Positions 38,553 to 42,077 of a DNA stretch of 42,077 nt are shown here, piece after piece. The DNA is from CAZMHL01 sp045605445 (GTDB lineage Bacteria > Bacillota > Clostridia > RGIG6154). A program made the position numbers and the translations under genes. The stretch lies in NCBI GenBank assembly GCA_045605445.1, contig JAZUPZ010000016.1, forward strand, positions 1 to 42,077, read 5' to 3'. The notes beneath the pieces were generated by a model, which was given only the letters and a program-made list of their open reading frames with translations, had not been told where the DNA came from and made no database searches. How positions within the stretch are numbered: the first letter of the stretch is position 1; every line of letters starts with the position of its first letter.

Positions 38553-38750
38553 ATGAAGGTTATTGTTGATAAAATAAGTGACGGAAAAATAACTGTTGAA
38601 CTTGAAAACAAAACGTTTGCGGTTATGGATTTAAGTATTTTCCCCGATGTTAAAGAGGGGGATGTGCTGGTTATAAGTGCGGACAAAAAAGAAACAGAAA
38701 TCAGAAATGAAAAAATAAAAGAAATGATGAATAATTTATTTGAGGAGTAA
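38553..38750 (+). CDS. DUF3006 family protein
   Basis: 65 residues, a small beta-rich domain (MKVIVDKISDGKITVELENKTFAVMD...FPDVKEGDVLV) followed by a charged helix. This pattern (VDRIE-x-x-x-AVLE, then EGDVL) defines DUF3006. It sits one base after the ComEC-like hydrolase and is probably its partner or regulator. No function is known. Confidence 0.85.
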   Translation: MKVIVDKISDGKITVELENKTFAVMDLSIFPDVKEGDVLVISADKKETEIRNEKIKEMMNNLFEE

Positions 38751-38755
38751 AATCT

Positions 38756-40066
38756 ATGGGGGAATATGTATTAAAGAGCAGAAAAATAGCTCATAATAAC
38801 AGTTATGATGTAATTGTTGTCGGAGGCGGCCCGGCAGGCTGTTCAGCCGCAATAGCTTCAGCAAGAAACGGAGCAAAAACCTTGCTTATAGAAGCAACCG
38901 GAGCACTTGGAGGAATGGGAACAATGGGGTTGGTTCCTGCGTGGTGTCCTTTTTCCAATAAAGAGGAAATTATTTATAAGGGAATAGCGGAAGAAATTTT
39001 CCTTGAATCCAAGAACAGTCTTGCTCATATACCTGAAGAAAAGGTCGACTGGGTGGAAATTAACGCGGAAAAGCTTAAACGTATATACGATGATAAGGTT
39101 ATAGGCTCAGGGGCTGATGTGTTGTTTAACACTTTTCTTGCCGATGTGGATGCGGAAAACGATGTTGTAAAAACAATAATAGTAAGCAATAAATTAGGGC
39201 TTACGGCATACTCTGCCAAAGTGTTCATAGACTGTACCGGCGATGGCGATTTGTGTGCCTGGGCAGGGGCGGAATACGAAAAAGGTGCAGAGGGTATGAT
39301 ACAGGCCTCTACACTTTGCTTTCAGGTGTCTAATATCAATGAATATGCTTACAGAACCCACGAAAGACTCCATAATGCAAATCCTAACAGCCCTATTTAT
39401 AAAATGCTGGAAAGCGGCAAATATCCCCATTTGTCAGATCCTCATTTCTGCAATAGTCTTGTTGGTCCTGACACTGTCGGTTTTAATGCGGGGCATCTGT
39501 GGGATGTTGATAATACAGATCCTGCTTCCGTTACCGATGCTTTGGTTGAAGGAAGAAAAATGTCAGAGGATATTTTAAATGGACTTAAAGATTTCTGCCC
39601 TTCAATTTTTGCAGGTGCTTCAATTTCTCAGACAGCTCCTTTAATGGGAATAAGAGAATCACGAAGAATAATGGGAGACTATGTTCTTAATGTTGATGAT
39701 TATATGGCAAGACGGGGCTTTGAGGATGAAATAGGCAGATGTTGTTATTACATAGACAGCCATAAGTCAAATGAAGAAAAGAAAAAGAATAAAATTGAAA
39801 GTAACAGATATAACCCCGGAGAGTCATATGGTATTCCGTACAGATGCCTTACTCCCAAAGGGCTTAAAAATGTTCTTGTCGCAGGAAGATGTATTTCAAC
39901 CGACCGACCTGTTCAGGCAAGCACACGAGTAATGCCTGTATGTCTTGTTACTGGGCAGGCTGCGGGAACTGCGGCAAAACTTGCACTTGATAGTGGAGAT
40001 GTTCATCAGGTTGATACGCAAAACCTCAGGAAAATACTTGTTGAAAACGGTGCGTTTATAAAGTAA
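38756..40066 (+). CDS. FAD-dependent oxidoreductase (FAD_oxidored type)
   Basis: 436 residues. The dinucleotide-binding motif VIVVGGGPAGCSAAIASARNGAKTLLIEA comes near the N-terminus, followed by GALGGMGTMGLVPAWCPF, a second FAD contact DCTGDGDLCAWAGAEYE, and a C-terminal LVAGRCISTDRPVQASTRVMPVC-x-x-TGQAAGTAA. This is the FAD_oxidored (PF12831-like) group, whose members are mostly uncharacterised. GAGGAG precedes the ATG, five bases after the DUF3006 gene. Nine bases separate it from the biotin ligase. The substrate is unknown. Confidence 0.9.
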   Translation: MGEYVLKSRKIAHNNSYDVIVVGGGPAGCSAAIASARNGAKTLLIEATGALGGMGTMGLVPAWCPFSNKEEIIYKGIAEEIFLESKNSLAHIPEEKVDWVEINAEKLKRIYDDKVIGSGADVLFNTFLADVDAENDVVKTIIVSNKLGLTAYSAKVFIDCTGDGDLCAWAGAEYEKGAEGMIQASTLCFQVSNINEYAYRTHERLHNANPNSPIYKMLESGKYPHLSDPHFCNSLVGPDTVGFNAGHLWDVDNTDPASVTDALVEGRKMSEDILNGLKDFCPSIFAGASISQTAPLMGIRESRRIMGDYVLNVDDYMARRGFEDEIGRCCYYIDSHKSNEEKKKNKIESNRYNPGESYGIPYRCLTPKGLKNVLVAGRCISTDRPVQASTRVMPVCLVTGQAAGTAAKLALDSGDVHQVDTQNLRKILVENGAFIK

Positions 40067-40075
40067 GGGAAAGAA

Positions 40076-40819
40076 ATGGAAATTTGTTCAGAAAAAATAC
40101 AACTGAATGAAAAAGTAAATATTGTTGTAAAGGAAATAACCGGCTCCACTAATAAGGATGCAAAAGAAATCTATTCAGCCACCCGTAAAGAAACATTGGT
40201 TATAGCTGAGGAACAAACTGCGGGAAGGGGAAGACTTGACAGGAAATTTTGCTCGCCAAAGGGAAAAGGTTTGTATATGAGTCTTGCTTTTAAGCCGGAG
40301 AAATATTTCGGAAATATTCAACTTATAACTTCTTTTGCGGCTGTCGCTGTTGCTCGTGCTATTGAAAAATTAACCGGTGTCGAAACAGGAATTAAATGGG
40401 TGAACGATATATGGTTGGATAGTAAAAAGGTTTGCGGAATTTTATCGGAAATAGTGTTTGACAAAGGTGCTCCTGATTTTGTTATAGTAGGAGTGGGAAT
40501 AAATGTATATAAAACTAAGTTTCTGCCTGAAATTTCTGAAATAGCTACTTCTATAGAAGAGTCAACCGGAAAACTCATTTCAAGAAATAAGCTTGCGGCT
40601 GAGTTCGTAAATGAATTTCTGGGATTCAAAGATACAACAAAGTGTCCGGATGAGTATAAGACAAAATCTGTTCTTATCAGGAAAAACATCAAGGTTTTTA
40701 ACGGTGGCGATGTTTTTGACGCTTATGTTGAAGAAATAGACGATATGGGAAATCTTGTTGTAAACAGTAAAAACGGGATAAAGAAAATAAATGCCGGAGA
40801 GGTGAGCGTCAGACTATGA
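40076..40819 (+). CDS. birA: Biotin-[acetyl-CoA-carboxylase] ligase, no DNA-binding domain
   Basis: Attaches biotin to carboxylase carrier domains. Ligase motifs: GSTNKDAKE, EEQTAGRGRLDRKFCSPKGKGLYMSL, and KWVNDIWLDSKKVCGILSE, then VIVGVGINV, and the short C-terminal SH3-like domain. The helix-turn-helix that lets E. coli BirA repress bio genes is absent (247 residues, a group I ligase). It overlaps bioY by four bases, so ligase and biotin importer are made together. Confidence 0.94.
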   Translation: MEICSEKIQLNEKVNIVVKEITGSTNKDAKEIYSATRKETLVIAEEQTAGRGRLDRKFCSPKGKGLYMSLAFKPEKYFGNIQLITSFAAVAVARAIEKLTGVETGIKWVNDIWLDSKKVCGILSEIVFDKGAPDFVIVGVGINVYKTKFLPEISEIATSIEESTGKLISRNKLAAEFVNEFLGFKDTTKCPDEYKTKSVLIRKNIKVFNGGDVFDAYVEEIDDMGNLVVNSKNGIKKINAGEVSVRL

Positions 40820-41334
40820 AGATAAAAAATATTACATATACAGGACTGCTTACTGCTTTTTTGTGTATCACGGCTCCTTGGTCTGTGCCGGTAGGGCTGG
40901 TTCCGGTTTCACTTGCAGGCTGCTCGGTATTTTTTGTTTCATTGCTGGCAGAAAAAAGAGGCGTGATTGCAGTTTTGTTATATGTAGTTCTCGGGGCTTT
41001 CGGTTTGCCGGTGTTTTCAAGCTTTACCGGCGGTGTACAACAGTTATTCGGCCCAACAGGAGGATATATAATTGGGTATATCCCTGCAAGTGCATTTCTG
41101 GCGTACATTGCCTCAAAAACTTCAAAGTGCAGCATTATGTTTGTTTTATCTGTGCTGTGTGGGAATTTAATACTGTTTTTTTGCGGAACACTATGGTTTG
41201 TATTTCTTACAAAAACTGAATTTATTTCTGCTCTTACAATTTGTGTATTACCTTTTATAATTACGGATATAATAAAATCAATGCTTGCACTATATCTTTC
41301 TTTGAAAGTAAAAAAAGACTTGAAAAAGTTTTAA
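40816..41334 (+). CDS. bioY: BioY, biotin-uptake S-component
   Basis: 172 residues with about six helices. BioY markers: TAPWSVPVGLVPVSLAGCSVFFVSLLAEKRG, LGAFGLPVFSSFTGGVQQLFGPTGGYIIGYIPASAFLAYI. It imports biotin alone or docked on the ECF module. Coupled to birA by ATGA overlap. No biotin synthesis gene is seen here, suggesting dependence on uptake. Confidence 0.95.
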   Translation: MKIKNITYTGLLTAFLCITAPWSVPVGLVPVSLAGCSVFFVSLLAEKRGVIAVLLYVVLGAFGLPVFSSFTGGVQQLFGPTGGYIIGYIPASAFLAYIASKTSKCSIMFVLSVLCGNLILFFCGTLWFVFLTKTEFISALTICVLPFIITDIIKSMLALYLSLKVKKDLKKF

Positions 41335-41348
41335 AATTGCAGTAGAAT
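41320..41348 (+). promoter_or_regulatory. Promoter of rubrerythrin
   Basis: TTGAAA, a 17-bp spacer, TAGAAT; the -35 lies inside the end of bioY. The leader is about 15 bases with AAAGGAGAGG before the ATG. Confidence 0.65.
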
Positions 41349-41370
41349 TTATTTAAAAGGAGAGGATAAT

Positions 41371-41910
41371 ATGGAAAAATTAAAAGGTACAAAAACAGAA
41401 GCTAATCTTATGGCTGCATTTGAAGGCGAATGTATGGCAAGAACAAAATACACATACTACGCTTCAAAGGCTAAAAAAGACGGATATCAGCAAATTGCCG
41501 CTCTTTTCGAGGAAACAGCAAACAATGAAAAGGAACATGCAAAAATATGGTTTAAGCTTCTGCACGACGGTATTCCGGACACAAAATTAAATCTTGAAGA
41601 TGCTGCAAACGGCGAAAATTATGAATGGACCGATATGTATGCAAAAATGGCACAGGATGCAAAAGAAGAAGGCTTTAACGAAATTGCCGTTCTTTTTGAA
41701 AAGGTAGCTCAGATAGAAAAAGAACACGAAGAAAGATACAGAAAGCTTCTTGCCAATATAGAAGGAGGACTCGTGTTCTCAAGAGACGAAGATATGATAT
41801 GGCAGTGTGCAAATTGCGGTCATATTGTTGTAGGAAAGAAAGCTCCTCAGGTTTGTCCTGTTTGTGATCATCCTCAGGCTTATTTCCAGATTAAAGCTGA
41901 AAATTATTGA
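41371..41910 (+). CDS. rbr: Rubrerythrin
   Basis: Peroxide-reducing di-iron protein of anaerobes. The ferritin-like domain (residues 1-140) has E-x6-Y ligands (FEGECMARTKYTYYA), EETANNEKEHAK and EKVAQIEKEHEERY; the C-terminal rubredoxin-like domain has CANCG and CPVCDHPQAYF, a full set of four cysteines. 179 residues is typical. It has its own promoter. Any terminator downstream has been cut off by an insertion sequence. Confidence 0.97.
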   Translation: MEKLKGTKTEANLMAAFEGECMARTKYTYYASKAKKDGYQQIAALFEETANNEKEHAKIWFKLLHDGIPDTKLNLEDAANGENYEWTDMYAKMAQDAKEEGFNEIAVLFEKVAQIEKEHEERYRKLLANIEGGLVFSRDEDMIWQCANCGHIVVGKKAPQVCPVCDHPQAYFQIKAENY

Positions 41911-41929
41911 TAAGAAAAAAGCAGCCATC

Positions 41930-42077
41930 TGAAGTAAACCCCAAAGTTTAGACAAAATTTAATATTAAAATGTTTGTGGATGAGTTCGGTATTGCACCGG
42001 ACTCATTCCGTTTAATTTAAGAGATATTCTCTCATTGTTGTAGTAATGTATGTACTCTTCCAGCTTCTCAATGAATC
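41930..42077 (-). mobile_element. IS3-family insertion sequence, right end, cut by window edge
   Basis: Starts with TGAAGTAAACCCCAAAG-type terminal sequence at 41930 (TG end, as in the IS150-like group of IS3) and contains the 3' end of a transposase on the minus strand. The rest of the element lies beyond the window. The boundary at 41930 is inferred from the TG terminus. Confidence 0.8.
41965..42077 (-). CDS. IS3-family transposase OrfB, C-terminal end (partial)
   Basis: The minus-strand frame encodes FIEKLEEYIHYYNNERISLK and then LNGMSPVQYRTHPQTF followed by stop. YYN-x-x-RI-x-x-KL-x-GMSPVQYR is the hallmark C-terminus of DDE transposases of the IS3/IS150 group, just after the catalytic glutamate region. 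Only ~37 codons are inside the window, so intactness cannot be judged. Confidence 0.9.
   Translation of the reverse strand, partial: FIEKLEEYIHYYNNERISLKLNGMSPVQYRTHPQTF

Overview
The window is AT-rich DNA from an anaerobic, endospore-forming Firmicute, most likely an uncultured gut-type Clostridium relative. The evidence is gpr next to spoIIP, a SpoIID-domain protein, an LtaS-type enzyme, an SLH-domain protein, a TPP riboswitch ahead of thiW, and rubrerythrin. Ribosome binding sites are strong (GGAGG type) and GTG/TTG starts are common. No tRNA, rRNA, CRISPR array or prophage is visible. One IS3-family element enters from the right edge.

Layout. 1-2501: 3' part of uvrA. 2622-4496: LtaS-like phosphoglycerol transferase with its own promoter, which carries a palindrome in the spacer. 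4580-8395: four tightly packed genes for wall or spore-envelope work (small beta-rich protein, signal-less SpoIID plus peptidoglycan-binding protein, M23 peptidase, polysaccharide deacetylase). 8379-9749 (-): degenerate asparagine-synthetase-like protein. 9863-11881 (-): U32 peptidase/hydroxylase of RlhA architecture. 12022-18404: adaptor, ATPase and permease of a MacAB-like exporter, followed by a large SLH protein with a 78-residue tandem repeat. 18493-20557: gpr, spoIIP and a tiny membrane protein. 20678-21658: GMP synthase ATP-pyrophosphatase subunit without a glutaminase domain. 21820-25721: sbcD-sbcC. 25797-27051: TetR regulator divergent from two small envelope-type genes. 27211-28140: a cysteine-synthase-like enzyme.

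28144-32706 is a thiamine operon: promoter, TPP riboswitch, terminator, a second TPP-aptamer-like element, then thiW-thiM-thiE-thiD-thiC. The gene set makes HMP de novo (ThiC), phosphorylates it (ThiD), imports and phosphorylates thiazole (ThiW, ThiM) and joins the two (ThiE). No thiazole synthesis genes are present here. 32701-35492: AraC regulator divergent from a GtaA/DUF4965-type protein. 35572-36537: lipid kinase. 36637-41334: probable operon of EamA transporter, 41-residue lipoprotein, ComEC-like MBL hydrolase, DUF3006 protein, FAD oxidoreductase, biotin ligase and BioY. 41371-41910: rubrerythrin. 41930-end: end of an IS3-family element.

The most striking item is the leader of the thiamine operon. 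Downstream of a canonical TPP riboswitch and its terminator lies a second element that keeps the pyrimidine-sensing half of the aptamer (UGAGA motif and a P3a helix with compensatory changes). It lacks a recognisable pyrophosphate-sensing helix and ends in a hairpin covering the thiW ribosome binding site.
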